DNA of 64,000 nt from JACCWP01 sp963801045 (GCA_963801045.1 CAWDDC010000004.1:186001-250000), one strand, 5' to 3'. Positions 38,005-48,169 are shown, numbered from the stretch's first letter. A program made the numbers and translations. The notes: generated by a model from the letters alone, not told the origin.

Positions 38005-38704
38005 TCAGCGGCAGCGGGACCAGACGTTGACCGCGTAGTCGACGCGAGGTGCCGACGTGGTCGGCGAGCACCTGGTCGGCCACCTCGGGGGCGAACTCGA
38101 TCCGCACGACGGCCTCGAGGTCGGCGCGCCTCGCGAACCGCCACTCGGTCAGCACGGGCGTGCGGGTCCAGCCGCGGCCGGACCAGAACCGCTCGACGGC
38201 CGCCGCGTCGTACGTGGGCAGCGCCTGCCGGAACCAGCCGCCGAACGTGCTCCGGGTCGCGTCGTTGTCGACGACGAACGCCGCGCCACCGGCCCGCAGC
38301 ACCCGGTCGATCTCGGCCAGGCCGGGCTCGCAGCCGGGACCGAAGAAGTACGACCACCGCGCGTGCACGACGTCGACCGACGCGTCCGGCACCGGCAGCG
38401 CCTGGGCGGTGCCGGCGCGCACCTCGACCCCGGACAGTCCCGCGCACCGCTGCCGGGCCGTCGCCGCGAGCCCGCCGTGCGGCTCCACGCCCACCACCCG
38501 CGCCGCCCGCTCCGCGAAGCGGGGCAGGTGGAAGCCGGTGCCGCAGCCGATGTCGAGCACGGTGGCGCCGTCCCAGCCGCGCACGTCGGCCATCGCCTGC
38601 TCGATCCGGCCGTCGGGGTCGACGGCGCGGTTCTCCAGCTCGTACGTCGCGGCGTGGTGCCAGATGTTCGGGCTCGGCCGGGCGCCGGGCTCGATCCGGC
38701 TCAC
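38005..38704 (-). CDS. Class I SAM-dependent methyltransferase (frameshifted at 3' end)
   Basis: Methyltransferase 11-type fold. Motif I VLDIGCGTGFHLP binds SAM, then VVGVEPHGG, ALPVPDASVDVVHARWSYFFG (motif II-III) and VLRAGGAAFVVDNDA. The small-molecule acceptor is unknown. An inserted C near 38041 (TCG-C-GTC) hides the true end; the corrected tail reads VDYAVNVWSRCR and stops at 38005. The GTG start at 38704 overlaps the stop of the VOC gene (GTGA), so the two are translationally coupled. Confidence 0.88.
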
Positions 38705-39340
38705 AGCCGGACGATGCCCGAGGGGGTCGACAGGTGCGCGGCGACGATCCCGGGCTGGCCGTGCGGGGCGACCCACTCCACCTCGACGCTCGCCGAGCGC
38801 CCGGGTGGCCGGCGTGCCGAGCCACTCCTCGACCCGCTCGGGCGCGCCGGCGATCTCCAGCGCGCGCAGGGTGACGTCGCCGGAGGCCTCGGCGGACGGG
38901 TGCGCCTCCGCGGGCACCTCCCACTGCACGACGAACGGCAGCTGCGGGTCGGACTGCAGGCCCTTGACCCCGATCTGGCGCCAGCGCAGCTCGAAGCCGT
39001 CGGGTCGCCAGCGGTTGCCCTTGACCGCCGTACGCCCCAGCCGCTGCTCGACCGGTGCGATGTCGTCGACGGAGACGACCCAGCCGAGCCAGCCGCCGCC
39101 GGCCTCCGACCGGGCCCGCACCGCCTGCCCGAACGGCACCTTGTCCGACGCGGGGTGGTCGAGCACCGCCACCACCTCGAGGTAGTGGCCGCCGGTCAGC
39201 GGCAGCAGCATGTTGCGGGTGCCGAAGCGGGGGTGCACGCCCCCGTCGACGAAGTCCTCGCCGATCGCCGACGACAGCCGGGCGGCGGTCGCTGCCAGGC
39301 CGTCCGGCCCGGCCGCGTACGAGACGTGGTCGAGACGCAT
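38701..39340 (-). CDS. VOC/glyoxalase-like protein (frameshifted at 3' end)
   Basis: Vicinal-oxygen-chelate fold protein: MRLDHVSYAAGPDGLAATAARL begins the first beta-alpha-beta unit, followed by GVHPRFGTRNMLLPLTGGHYLEVVAVLDHP with the His and Glu positions used as metal ligands. A C-terminal half after one inserted base near 38803 reads SVEVEWVAPHGQPGI and ends STPSGIVRL at 38701. It corresponds to the Glyoxalase-like (Glyoxalase_3) group of actinobacteria. Substrate and reaction are unknown. It overlaps the methyltransferase start. Confidence 0.83.
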
Positions 39341-39410
39341 GACTCGATTGTGGAGCGACGGCTCGGACGTCCGGGCGGCGGGGGGTCCGGGGCGCGGTGC
39401 AGTGTGCGAC

Positions 39411-40163
39411 TCAGCCGCGGGCGAGCCGGGTCGCGGGGTGCAGGGTCAGCTGGTTGCGCCGGGCCAGGTGCTCGTCGCACAGCGCGGCGAGCTCGTCGTA
39501 GGCCGGCTGCCCCATCAGCTCGACCAGCTCGGGCCGGTTGCCGACGTAGACCGGGTCGGGCGCGACGTGCGCCTCGCTGTTGCCCGAGCAGTACCAGTCC
39601 ATGTCGTGCCCGCCGGGACCCCAGCCGCGGCGGTCGTACTCCTCGATGCTGATCTCGAGGTACGAGCTCCCGTCGGTGCGCTCGACGTCGCGGTAGCGGC
39701 GCCGCAGCGGCAGCTGCCAGCACACGTCCGGCTTCGTCTCCAGCGGCTCGGTGTCGTGGCGCAGCGCCCACCCGTGCAGCGCGCACCCCTCACCGCCCAC
39801 GAACCCCGGACGGTTGAGGAAGACGCAGGCGCCGTCGACGACCCGGGTCTTGCGCTCGCCGTCGTCGTCGAGCTCGACGACCCCGTCCTTGCGGCCGGTG
39901 CTGCGGTACTCCCAGTCGTCCGGGCCGAGCAGCTTCATCGCCTTCTTGACCCGCTTCTCGTCGGCCTTGTCGGCGAAGTGCGCACCGAGGGTGCAGCAGC
40001 CATCATGGGGCCGCTCGGCGTAGACGCCGGGACAGCCGTTGCCGAAGATGCAGGTGTAGCTGGACGTCAGGAACGTCAGGTCGCACCTGAAGACCTGGTC
40101 GTCATCGGCAGGATCAGGGAACTCTGCCCAGGTACGGGGAAAGTCCAGGTCGACCTCGGGCAC
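39411..40163 (-). CDS. Cys-rich protein, DUF3109/YkgJ-like metal-cluster family
   Basis: Intact 250-residue cytoplasmic protein conserved in actinobacteria, function unknown. Its Cys pattern suggests a zinc or iron-sulfur site: FRCDLTFLTSSYTCIF, GNGCPG, GCCTLGAHF, then GACVFLNRPGF and GCALHGWAL, which match the CxFL...GCxLH pattern of YkgJ/DUF3109 proteins. Later DMDWYCSGNSEAHVAP is also conserved in relatives. Start GTG 40163 sits behind a leaderless-type TAGGGT. It is divergent from the secreted hydrolase. Confidence 0.82.
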   Translation of the reverse strand: MPEVDLDFPRTWAEFPDPADDDQVFRCDLTFLTSSYTCIFGNGCPGVYAERPHDGCCTLGAHFADKADEKRVKKAMKLLGPDDWEYRSTGRKDGVVELDDDGERKTRVVDGACVFLNRPGFVGGEGCALHGWALRHDTEPLETKPDVCWQLPLRRRYRDVERTDGSSYLEISIEEYDRRGWGPGGHDMDWYCSGNSEAHVAPDPVYVGNRPELVELMGQPAYDELAALCDEHLARRNQLTLHPATRLARG

Positions 40164-40169
40164 GGGGCA

Positions 40170-40175
40170 ACCCTA
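40170..40175 (-). promoter_or_regulatory. -10 box, leaderless start of 40163 gene
   Basis: On the minus strand TAGGGT ends six bases (TGCCCC) before the GTG at 40163. Confidence 0.48.
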
Positions 40176-40225
40176 GCCAGCGCGGGCGCGTGGACAAGGT
40201 TGGAACGCGCCGAGGAGGACGACCC

Positions 40226-43044
40226 ATGACCGTGACCCGTGCCCGCGACATCGTCGTGCCCGGGCTGGTGACCGGCCTGCTCGCCGTCGGTCTCCTCGCT
40301 GGCGCCGCCTGCTGCCTGCGGCCGCGCCGGCGGCCCCGGCCGCACCAGTGGCAGCCCCCGGCGACGTACGGCTGCCCGGGGGAGCCGCCCTGGTGGGCAG
40401 CTGGCAGGTGCGTACCGCCGCCGCGAGCCGGCCGGCCGGCGAGCCCGGCCCGGTGCTGGTGTGGCGCTCGCCGCGCCCGCTGCCGGTCACCGACGCCCGG
40501 CCGGAGCTCCGCGTCGACGGGCGGCGTGGTGGCGGTGCCGACCGGCACCGCCGACGGCCGCGGCCTGGCCGTGCCGCTGGACGCGCTGGCCGGGGTCGAC
40601 ACCCGCCGGCTCGAGGTCTGGCTCGGCGCCGACCGGCTCGACCGGGCCGGACCGGTGGCCCCGTCCCTGCTGGCTGCCGGGCAGGGCGACGCCGGCGCGG
40701 CAGGCGTTCGCCGACGCCGACGTGCTCGACGTCGACCCGGGCGTCCCCGGCCCCTACGACGCGGCGGCCGCGGCTTCGACTACTCCGCCGCCCCGCTGCC
40801 CTGGCACGAGTTCGACAGGTCGATGGAGGTGCTCGGGCACGTGGTGCTGCCCGAGGGCGTCGACGACGCACCGCTGGTGCTGTTCCTGCACGGCCGGCAC
40901 TCGCCCTGCTACCGGCCCCGAGGTGCGGTGGGCACCGACTCGGACGTCGGCGCGAGGCAGTGGGGCTGCGCGGGGGAGCGGCAGCCGATCCCGAGCTATC
41001 TCGGCTACGACTACGTCCAGCGGCTGCTCGCCACCCAGGGCTACGCCTCGGTGTCCATCTCGGCCAACGCGGTCAACGCCCAGGACTTCGACAGCCTCGA
41101 CGGCGGGGCCGAGGCTCGCTCGGCCCTCGTCCGCCACCACCTCGACCTGCTGACCCGATGGGCGGCCGATCCCGGCCGGCCTCGCTGGTTCGGCCGGATC
41201 GACGTCGGCCGCACCGTGCTCGTCGGGCACAGCCGCGGCGGCGAGGGCGTCGCCAGGGCGACCGCCGACGCGCCGTCCGACGCGCCGTGGGACATCCGCG
41301 GCGAGGTGCTGGTCGCGCCGACCAACTTCGCCCGGCTCGCGACCTCGTTCACGCCGTCGGTGACGCTGCTGCCCTACTGCGACGGTGACGTGAGCGACCT
41401 GCAGGGGGAGCAGTACACCGACCTCGCGCGCGACCTCACCGCCGGCGACACCGCGTTCCGCAGCAGCGTGCTGATGCGCGGGGCCAACCACAACTACTTC
41501 AACACCGAGTGGACACCGGGGATCTCGGTCGCGCCGAGCGTCGACGACTGGTTCGACCGCAAGCACCCGCTGTGCGGCGACGACTCGCCGACCCGCCTGA
41601 CCGCCCAGCAGCAGCGGCAGGCCGGCAAGGCGTGGATCGCCGGTGCGGTGCGGCTGTTCGCCGACGACGACACCGACATGCTCGCGATGCTCGACGCGGC
41701 CGGGCCGGTGACGGTCGGCTCGGCCGGCGCCGAGTCGGTGCGCACGCACGCGCTGGGCGGCGACCGCACCCTGGTGCGCCCGGGAGTCGGCAACGGACCC
41801 ACCGGTGCGGGTGTGCTGTGCCGGGCGATCGGGCGGCAGAACGCCTTCGCCCCGCCGTGCGCGCGGGGCATCCAGGCGCAGCGGATGCTGCACTGGTACA
41901 ACCTGCCGGTCGCGACCGACTCGCCGATGGAGCTGTCGCTCACCTGGTCGTCCAGCGAGTGTCGGCGCCGGGCTCGCCCTCGACCAGCCGTTGGACCTGT
42001 CCGCGCCCGGTACGACGCTCGACCTCCGTACGGTCGTCGACCCGACGATCGACGACCAGCGGGTCCGGATCCAGCTGACCGACGCCGACGGGGACGCGTG
42101 GAGACCAACCCCCGCGACCTGACCGGACTGACCGGCGGCTACATCCGCACGTACTGGGGGCAGACGCTGCGGGTCGACCCGGACAACGCCCCGCCGAGAC
42201 TCGACCTCGACGAGGTGGCGGCGGTGACCCTCGTCGCGGCCTCGCCCGAGGGGCGCGTCTGGGTGGTCGACGCCGCTGCCCGCAGACCGGCGCTGCGGCC
42301 GGTGCCCGACGTCCGGCTGTCGACGTTCTCGCTCGGCCCACGGGTCGTGGTCGACGAGGGTGACGGTCCCGGCGAGGCGACCGCGACGATGACGTACACC
42401 CTGGACGAGCCGTCGCCCCGGCCGGCGAAGGTGACGGTGGCGGCGGCGACCTACGACGACCGGGTCATGGTGCGGGGCATCACCGGTGCACGTGCCGGCC
42501 GGCGCGACCGAGGGCAGCTTCGAGGTCCCGTACGAGGCCGACGCGATCGACGACGTGGCCCGCACGACGGTCTTCCTGCAGGCCATCGGCGAGCGCTCGG
42601 TGGTCGTGGGCAACCAGTTCTCCGAGGTCGTCGTCCTCGACGACGACCCCGACGCCCGGCTCAGCGTGCGCCGGGCGGCGCCCGGCGTGGCACCGGGGGA
42701 GCAGATGGTGTGGCGGGTGCGGCTCGACCGGCTCGCCGACTACGACGTGCACGTGACGGTCAACGGGCTGGTGACACAGCCGCAGCGGCGCAACCTGCTG
42801 GTCTCCGACGTGCCGGCGCGCTGGGCCGACGCAGCACCTGCGTGGCGACCCGGCGCCCGGCGACGCCGGTGGCGGACCGGTACCGCGACCCGGGTCGTGC
42901 TCCAGCCGGGGGAGCGGACCGGTCCAGGTCGTGGTGCCCACCCGGCCGCACCCGCCGCGGCCGGGGTCACGGGTGCTGACCCTCCGGTTCGGCAGCTCGG
43001 TGCTGCCCGACAGCCCGGTGGTGCTGGGCATCCGCCGCCGGTGA
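40226..43044 (+). CDS. Large secreted alpha/beta hydrolase with C-terminal beta domains (heavily frameshifted)
   Basis: Predicted exported esterase/lipase-like protein of about 930 residues. An N-terminal hydrophobic segment (VPGLVTGLLAVGLLAGAA) is followed by an Ala/Pro linker, a beta domain (LEVWLGADRLDRAGP) and an alpha/beta hydrolase: LVLFLHGRHSPCY with the oxyanion region, nucleophile elbow GHSRGGEGVA, and HNYFNTEW as candidate His. C-terminal parts (LSTFSLGPRVVVDEGDGPGEATATMTYTLDEP; DDVARTTVFLQAIG) resemble Calx-beta-like repeats. At least eight indels (about 40310, 40530, 40700, 40765, 41963, 42100, 42485, 42840-42930). The corrected end is TLRFGSSVLPDSPVVLGIRRR. The substrate is unknown. 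Confidence 0.75.
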
Positions 43045-43070
43045 CCGGGGAGGGCTAGCCTCCACACACC

Positions 43071-43995
43071 ATGCGCACCGGCGTCCTGGACATCGGCTCG
43101 AACACCGGGCACCTGCTGGTCGTCGACGCGCACCGCGGGGCGGCGCCGCTGCCGGCGTACTCCTTCAAGGAGCCGCTGCGGCTGGCCGAGCACATCGACC
43201 CGGCCGGCGCCATGGAGACCAACGGGATCGACGCGCTGGTGGCGTTCGTCCGGCAGTCCCAGGCGGTCGCGGAGGACAAGGGCTGCGCCTCGATCATCGC
43301 CTTCGCGACGTCGGCGCTGCGCGACGCGACCAACGCCGACCAGGTGCTGGCGACCGTGCGGGACGCGACCGGGCGTCGAGCTGGAGATCCTGTCCGGCGG
43401 GCACGAGGCGCGGCTGACCTTCCTGGCCGTGCGGCGCTGGTTCGGCTGGTCGTCCGGACGGCTCGCGGTCTTCGACGTCGGCGGCGGGTCGCTGGAGATC
43501 GCGGCCGGCACCGACGAGCAGCCCGACGTGGTGCAGTCGCTGCCGCTCGGCGCCGCGCGGCTGGCGCGCGACCACCTGGTGGCGCAGCCGGCCGACGACG
43601 ACGCGGTCCGGGCGCTGCGCCGGCACGTCCGCACCCAGATGGCGCAGGACGCCCGGGACGTGCTGCGCTGGGGCGACGCCGACCGTGCGGTGGCCACCAG
43701 CAAGACGTTCCGCTCGCTGGCCCGGATCTGCGGTGCCGCCGCGTCCGACGAGGGCCCGTTCGTCCGGCGGGCGCTCGAGCGCGAGGAGCTGGCCGACTGG
43801 CTGCCGCGGCTGGTGAAGATGCCGATCGACGAGATCGCCGACCTGCCCGGCGTCTCTGCCAACCGGGCCCACCAGGTCGTGGCGGGAGCGTTCGTCGCCG
43901 ACGCGCTGATGGAGCTGTTCGGGCTGTCCGGCCTGGAGATCTGCCCGTGGGCGCTGCGCGAGGGCGTGATCCTCGAGCGGCTCGACCTGATGTGA
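43071..43995 (+). CDS. ppx: Ppx/GppA phosphatase (frameshifted)
   Basis: Exopolyphosphatase / guanosine pentaphosphatase family of the ASKHA fold, releasing phosphate from polyP or converting pppGpp to ppGpp. Seen: GVLDIGSNTGHLLVVD (phosphate-1 motif), ASIIAFATSALRDATN, FDVGGGSLEIAAG (phosphate-2 motif) and the end GLEICPWALREGVILERLD. One inserted C near 43375 (ggg-C-gtcgag) splits the frame. Joined length about 307 residues, the short actinobacterial form without the C-terminal HD domain. A TAGCCT box nine bases before ATG 43071 may be the -10. Confidence 0.92.
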
Positions 43996-44028
43996 CGAGG
44001 CTGTCGAGCGCCACAGCCCGTCGTTGCC

Positions 44029-44034
44029 TAGGCT
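44029..44034 (+). promoter_or_regulatory. -10 box, leaderless start of isomerase gene
   Basis: TAGGCT ends seven bases before the GTG at 44042. Confidence 0.42.
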
Positions 44035-44041
44035 CTACCGG

Positions 44042-44906
44042 GTGACGGACCAGGTCGACCCGGCGGTGGACGTGCCCACGTCCGCGGTCGCGCTGTCGAC
44101 CGCCTCGGTCTATCCCGACGCCGACGGCGGAGGCGTTCGGGCTGGCCGCGTCGCTCGGCTACGACGCCGTCGAGGTCATGGTCGGCATGGACGACGACAG
44201 CCAGGACGTCGACGCCGTCCGGCGGCTGTCCGAGCGCTACCAGCTGCCGGTCGTGGCGATCCACGCGCCGTGCCTGCTCATCACCCAACGGGTCTGGGGC
44301 ACCGATCCCTGGGGCAAGCTCGAGCGCAGCGCGGAGATGGCCCACGCGGTGGGCGCGGACGTCGTCGTCGTGCACCCGGCGTTCCGGTGGCAGCGCGACT
44401 ACGCCCGCACCTTCCTCGAGGGCATCGTCGAGATCGAGGAGCGCACCGGCCTGGCCTACGCGGTGGAGAACATGTACCCGTGGCGGGCGCGACGGCGGGA
44501 GGTCCAGGCGTACGCGCCGGACTGGGACCCGCTCCAGCACGACGCGCCGCACGTCACCCTCGACCTGTCCCACACCGCCACCGCCGGGTCGGACGCCGTC
44601 GCGATGGCCCGCGACCTCGCCGGCCGGCTCACCCACGTGCACATGGCCGACGGGTCCGGCTCGGCCAAGGACGAGCACCTGGTGCCGGGCCGCGGCACCC
44701 AGCCCTGCGCCGAGCTGCTGGGGCTGCTCGCGGCGCGCGGCTTCGACGGCCACGTGGTGGTCGAGATCAACACCCGCCGCGCGGTCGACCGCGACGCCCG
44801 CGAGGCCGACCTGGCGGAGTCGCTCGCGTTCACCCGGCTGCACCTGGCGGCACCCCGCCGCGCCGGCTTCGTCGTCGGGAGCGACGGAGTCGCAGAGCAC
44901 GGATGA
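44042..44906 (+). CDS. Sugar phosphate isomerase/epimerase-like TIM barrel (frameshifted near 5' end)
   Basis: AP_endonuc_2/xylose-isomerase-like fold. Corrected N-terminus runs ALSTASVYPDAD then EAFGLAASLGYDAVEVMVG; metal and substrate residues lie in VVAIHAPCLLIT, VVVHPAFRWQ, LAYAVENMYPWRA, HVTLDLSHTATAG, LTHVHMADGSG and GHVVVEINTR. One inserted G near 44131. About 287 residues. The order ppx - isomerase - proline dehydrogenase is, from memory, common in actinobacteria. The actual substrate is unknown. Confidence 0.85.
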
Positions 44907-44964
44907 GGCCGTACAGTCAGCACCGACCGCGTGCTGCGGGGGCCGCGGTGAGGGGAGGAACGCA

Positions 44965-45903
44965 GTGCTGAGGAGGTCGTTGCTGGCGCTGGCGCGCAGC
45001 GAGCGGGTCAAGCGGCTCGCGAGCACGATGCCGGTCTCCGGCGGGATCGTCAGCCGCTTCGTGGCGGGCGAGACGCCCGAGGACGCCGTACGGGTCTCGT
45101 CCGAGCTGGCCGCCGACGGGATGCGGGTGTCGCTCGACCACCTCGGCGAGGACACGCTCGACCGGGAGCAGGCCGATGCCAAGGTGGCGGAGTACGTCGA
45201 GGTGCTGCGGCAGCTCGGCGAGGCCGGGCTCACCACCGACACCGAGGTGTCGGTGAAGCTGTCCGCGATCGGCCAGGCGATGCCGGGCAACCGCGACGAC
45301 GCCGACCGGGTCGCGCTGGAGAACGCGCGCCGGGTCTGCCAGGCCGCGCGCAACGCCGGCACCACGGTGACCCTCGACGCCGAGGACCACACCACCACCG
45401 ACGCCACGCTGGACGTGCTCACCGAGCTGCGGCAGGACTTCCCCGAGACCGGTGCCGTGCTGCAGGCCTACCTGCGGCGTACCGAGGGCGACTGCAAGGA
45501 CCTCGCCCACACCGGCTCGCGGGTCCGGCTGTGCAAGGGGGCCTACAACGAGCCCGAGTCGGTCGCCTACCCCGACCGCATCGACGTCGACCGGTCCTAC
45601 GTGCGCTGCCTCAAGGTGCTGATGAACGGTGCCGGCTACCCGATGATCGCCACCCACGACCCGCGGCTGGTCCGCATCGGCGGCGTGCTGGCCGACCGTG
45701 CCGACCGGGCGCAGGACAGCTACGAGTACCAGATGCTCTACGGCGTGCGGCCCGAGGAGCAGCGCCGGCTGGTCGGGGCGGGCAACACCATGCGGGTCTA
45801 CGTGCCCTACGGCGACGAGTGGTACGGCTACCTGATGCGCAGGCTCGCGGAGCGGCCGGCCAACGTGGGCTTCTTCGTGCGCTCCGTCGCCACCAAGGGC
45901 TGA
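44965..45903 (+). CDS. putB: Proline dehydrogenase
   Basis: FAD enzyme oxidising proline to pyrroline-5-carboxylate, monofunctional 312-residue form (Bacillus/Thermus PutB type). Seen: the barrel segments SLDHLGEDT, EVSVKLSAIGQAM, TLDAEDHTTTD, AVLQAYLRRTEGD, VRLCKGAYNEPE (proline/FAD contact), ATHDPRLV and the EYQMLYGVRPEEQRRLV signature, with final RRLAERPANVGFFVRS. Intact; GTG 44965 with GAGGGGAGGAACGCA upstream. proC at 48170 makes proline from the same intermediate, so the two enzymes act in opposite directions. Confidence 0.95.
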   Translation: MLRRSLLALARSERVKRLASTMPVSGGIVSRFVAGETPEDAVRVSSELAADGMRVSLDHLGEDTLDREQADAKVAEYVEVLRQLGEAGLTTDTEVSVKLSAIGQAMPGNRDDADRVALENARRVCQAARNAGTTVTLDAEDHTTTDATLDVLTELRQDFPETGAVLQAYLRRTEGDCKDLAHTGSRVRLCKGAYNEPESVAYPDRIDVDRSYVRCLKVLMNGAGYPMIATHDPRLVRIGGVLADRADRAQDSYEYQMLYGVRPEEQRRLVGAGNTMRVYVPYGDEWYGYLMRRLAERPANVGFFVRSVATKG

Positions 45904-45908
45904 GCGCG

Positions 45909-46505
45909 GTGTCCACCGCGGCGCCGTCGCGAGGGCCGGGTCGCCGCCCCGGCGCTCCGGACACCCGCAGTGAGGTGTTGTCGGCGGCGCGTACATCCTT
46001 TGCAGACAAGGGATTTGAGCGTACGACGATCCGCGGCATCGCCACGGCGGCCGGCGTCGCGCCGGGCATGGTGCACCACTTCTTCGGGTCCAAGGAGGAC
46101 CTCTTCCTCGAGGCGCTGGAGGTGCCGTTCGACCCGCGGGTCGCCCTGCGCCCGGTGGTCGAGGGACCACCCGAGGAGGTGGGGGAGCGGATGGCGCGCG
46201 CCATCGTCTCGATCTGGGAGGACGAGGCGAAGCGGGAGCCGCTGCTGGCGCTGCTGCGCGGGGCGATGACCAGCGAGCCGATCGCGGCCATGCTGCGCGA
46301 CGGCTTCCTGCGGATCGTGGTCACGGTGCTGGGCTCGGCCATCGCCGGCCCCGACGCCACCCTCCGGCTGCAGCTCGCGCTGTCCCAGGTCATCGGGATG
46401 GAGATGTTCCGGCACGTCGTCGTGGTCGAGCCGCTGGCCTCCACCAGCCCCGACGAGCTGGTCCGCCGGCTGGCCCCGGTGCTGCAGCACCACCTGCGCG
46501 GCTGA
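45909..46505 (+). CDS. TetR-family regulator
   Basis: 198-residue TetR protein. HTH: TRSEVLSAARTSFADKGFER, then IRGIATAAGVAPGMVHHFFG and SKEDLFLEAL. C-terminal domain resembles TetR_C regulators of exporters (EAKREPLLALLRGAMTSEPIA; QLALSQVIGMEMFRHVVVVEPL). Intact; GTG 45909 is five bases after the putB stop. It is followed directly by an ABC-2 exporter with its own strong promoter, so it most likely controls that exporter; regulation of putB is the alternative. Confidence 0.9.
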   Translation: MSTAAPSRGPGRRPGAPDTRSEVLSAARTSFADKGFERTTIRGIATAAGVAPGMVHHFFGSKEDLFLEALEVPFDPRVALRPVVEGPPEEVGERMARAIVSIWEDEAKREPLLALLRGAMTSEPIAAMLRDGFLRIVVTVLGSAIAGPDATLRLQLALSQVIGMEMFRHVVVVEPLASTSPDELVRRLAPVLQHHLRG

Positions 46506-46522
46506 CCGCCCCTGGCACTCGG

Positions 46523-46552
46523 TTGACAGGCGGCGCGTGCGAGGCATATTAA
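46523..46552 (+). promoter_or_regulatory. Strong promoter of the ABC exporter, leaderless
   Basis: TTGACA (46523-46528) is a consensus -35. The -10 is CATATT (46545-46550, spacer 16) or TATTAA (46547-46552, spacer 18). The ATG at 46557 falls where transcription should begin, so the mRNA is probably leaderless. Confidence 0.65.
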
Positions 46553-46556
46553 ACAC

Positions 46557-47296
46557 ATGGCCAATAAAGCCGAACGCCGTACGCATCGAGAACCTGCGCG
46601 TGGTCCGCGGTGGCCGCGTCGTCCTGCCGGACCTGTCCTGCGTGCTCCCCAGCGCTCAGGTGACCGGCCTGCTCGGCCCCTCCGGGGGCGGCAAGTCCAC
46701 GCTCATCCGCGCGATCGTCGGCGTGCAGCAGGTGCAGGGCGGCCGGGTCGAGGTGCTGGGCCAGCCCGCCGGCTCTGCCGCGCTCCGGCGGCAGGTGGGC
46801 TACGTGACCCAGGCGCCGAGCGTCTACGCCGACCTCACCGTGGCCGAGAACCTGCGCTTCTTCGCCCGGGTGCTGGGTGCCCCCAAGGACTCGGCCGAGA
46901 GCGCGCTGGAACTGGTCGACCTGGTCGACCACGCGGACTCGCTGGTGGGCCGGCTGTCCGGGGGGCAGCGCTCGCGGGCCTCGCTCGCGGTCGCCCTGCT
47001 CGGCGAGCCAGACCTGCTGGTGCTCGACGAGCCCACCGTCGGGCTCGACCCGGTGCTGCGCCGCGACCTGTGGAAGCTGTTCCACCAGCTGGCCGACAAC
47101 GGCACGACGCTGCTGGTGTCCAGCCACGTGATGGACGAGGCGGACCGCTGCGACCGGCTGCTGCTGCTGCGCGAGGGCGAGCTGCTGGCCGAGGACACCC
47201 CGGACGGCGCTGCGTGCCGCGACCGGCGCCGACGACATCGAGGGGGCGTTCCTCACCCTGATCGACAACGCCCGCAACAAGGAGGTGGCCTCATGA
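46557..47296 (+). CDS. ABC-2 type exporter ATPase (frameshifted)
   Basis: Nucleotide-binding subunit of a drug or lipid exporter (DrrA/YadG class). Walker A GPSGGGKST, Q-loop QVGYVTQAPSVYADLT, signature LSGGQRSR, Walker B LLVLDEPTVGLDP, H-loop SSHVMDEADRC. Insertion near 46576 separates the first residues (MANKAER) from VRIENLRVVRGG, and one near 47212 hides the C-terminus, which then reads LRAATGADDIEGAFLTLI. The stop overlaps the permease start (ATGA). Regulated probably by the TetR gene upstream. Confidence 0.9.
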
Positions 47297-48030
47297 CACC
47301 GCGGATCACCCTCGCGGTCGCGAGCCGGGTGCTCGCCCAGCTGCGCCGCGACCACCGCACGGTGGCCATGCTGCTCGTGGTCCCCTGCGTCCTGCTCACC
47401 TTGCTGTGGTGGATGTTCGACGGCAACGACGTGGTCTTCAACCAGTTCGGCCCGCCGCTGCTGGCGCTGTTCCCGTTCATCGTGATGTTCCTGGTGACCT
47501 CGGTGACGACGTTGCGCGAGCGCTCGTCCGGCACCCTCGAGCGGCTGCTGTCGATGCCGATGGGCAAGGCCGACCTGCTGCTCGGCTACGCCCTCGCGTT
47601 CGGTGCGGTGGCGCTCGTGCAGTCGCTGCTGGCGGTCGGGCTGACGGTCGGTGTGCTGGACATGGAGGTCCAGGGCTCGGCCTGGACGCTCACCTTCGTG
47701 TCGGTGCTCAACGCGGTCCTCGGCACCGCCCTCGGCCTGTTCGTGTCGGCGTTCGCGGAGACGGAGTTCCAGGCGGTGCAGTTCATGCCGGCGCTGGTGC
47801 TGCCGCAGGTGCTGCTGTGCGGGTTGTTCGTCGCCCGCGACGCGCTGCCCGACGTGCTGCACGCCATCTCCGACGTGCTGCCGCTCTCGTACGCGGTCGA
47901 TGCCATGCAGCAGGTCCAGGCCTCGAGCGAGTGGACCACCGAGCTCGCCGTCGACGTCATCGTCGTGGCCGGCGCCGGCCTGCTCGCCCTGCTGCTCGGC
48001 GCCGCCACCCTCCGCCGCCGCACCGCCTGA
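47293..48030 (+). CDS. ABC-2 type exporter permease
   Basis: 245-residue membrane subunit with about six TM helices: VAMLLVVPCVLLTLLWWMF, LLALFPFIVMFLVTSVTTL, LLGYALAFGAVALVQSLLAV, a central FVSVLNAVLGTALGLFVSAF, LVLPQVLLCGLFVARD and a last helix AGAGLLALLLGAATL. The ERSSGTLERLLSMP segment between TM2 and TM3 is the coupling region typical of ABC-2 (DrrB/YadH) permeases. Frame intact, translationally coupled to the ATPase. Confidence 0.92.
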   Translation: MTPRITLAVASRVLAQLRRDHRTVAMLLVVPCVLLTLLWWMFDGNDVVFNQFGPPLLALFPFIVMFLVTSVTTLRERSSGTLERLLSMPMGKADLLLGYALAFGAVALVQSLLAVGLTVGVLDMEVQGSAWTLTFVSVLNAVLGTALGLFVSAFAETEFQAVQFMPALVLPQVLLCGLFVARDALPDVLHAISDVLPLSYAVDAMQQVQASSEWTTELAVDVIVVAGAGLLALLLGAATLRRRTA

Positions 48031-48040
48031 CCCGGGGTCA

Positions 48041-48129
48041 GGTTTCCCAAGGTCACGTGGGAAACCGAAGGTCACCCCCGTGTCGCAACACGGGGGAACC
48101 TTCGGTTTCTCGGGTTCGCTTGGGAAACC
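48041..48129 (+). promoter_or_regulatory. Nested, mutually exclusive hairpins before proC
   Basis: GGTTTCCCA (48041-48049) can pair with TGGGAAACC (48058-48066) or, one base longer, with TTGGGAAACC (48120-48129). Between them lies a long stem: AAACCGAAGGT (48062-48072) with ACCTTCGGTTT (48098-48108), and CCCCCGTGT (48075-48083) with ACACGGGGG (48088-48096), loop CGCA. It can be a terminator for the exporter genes and may also be a switch for proC. Confidence 0.6.
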
Positions 48130-48169
48130 CCGAGCGGGGTGCCCGGGGGTGGGGAGGCATCATGGGGGG

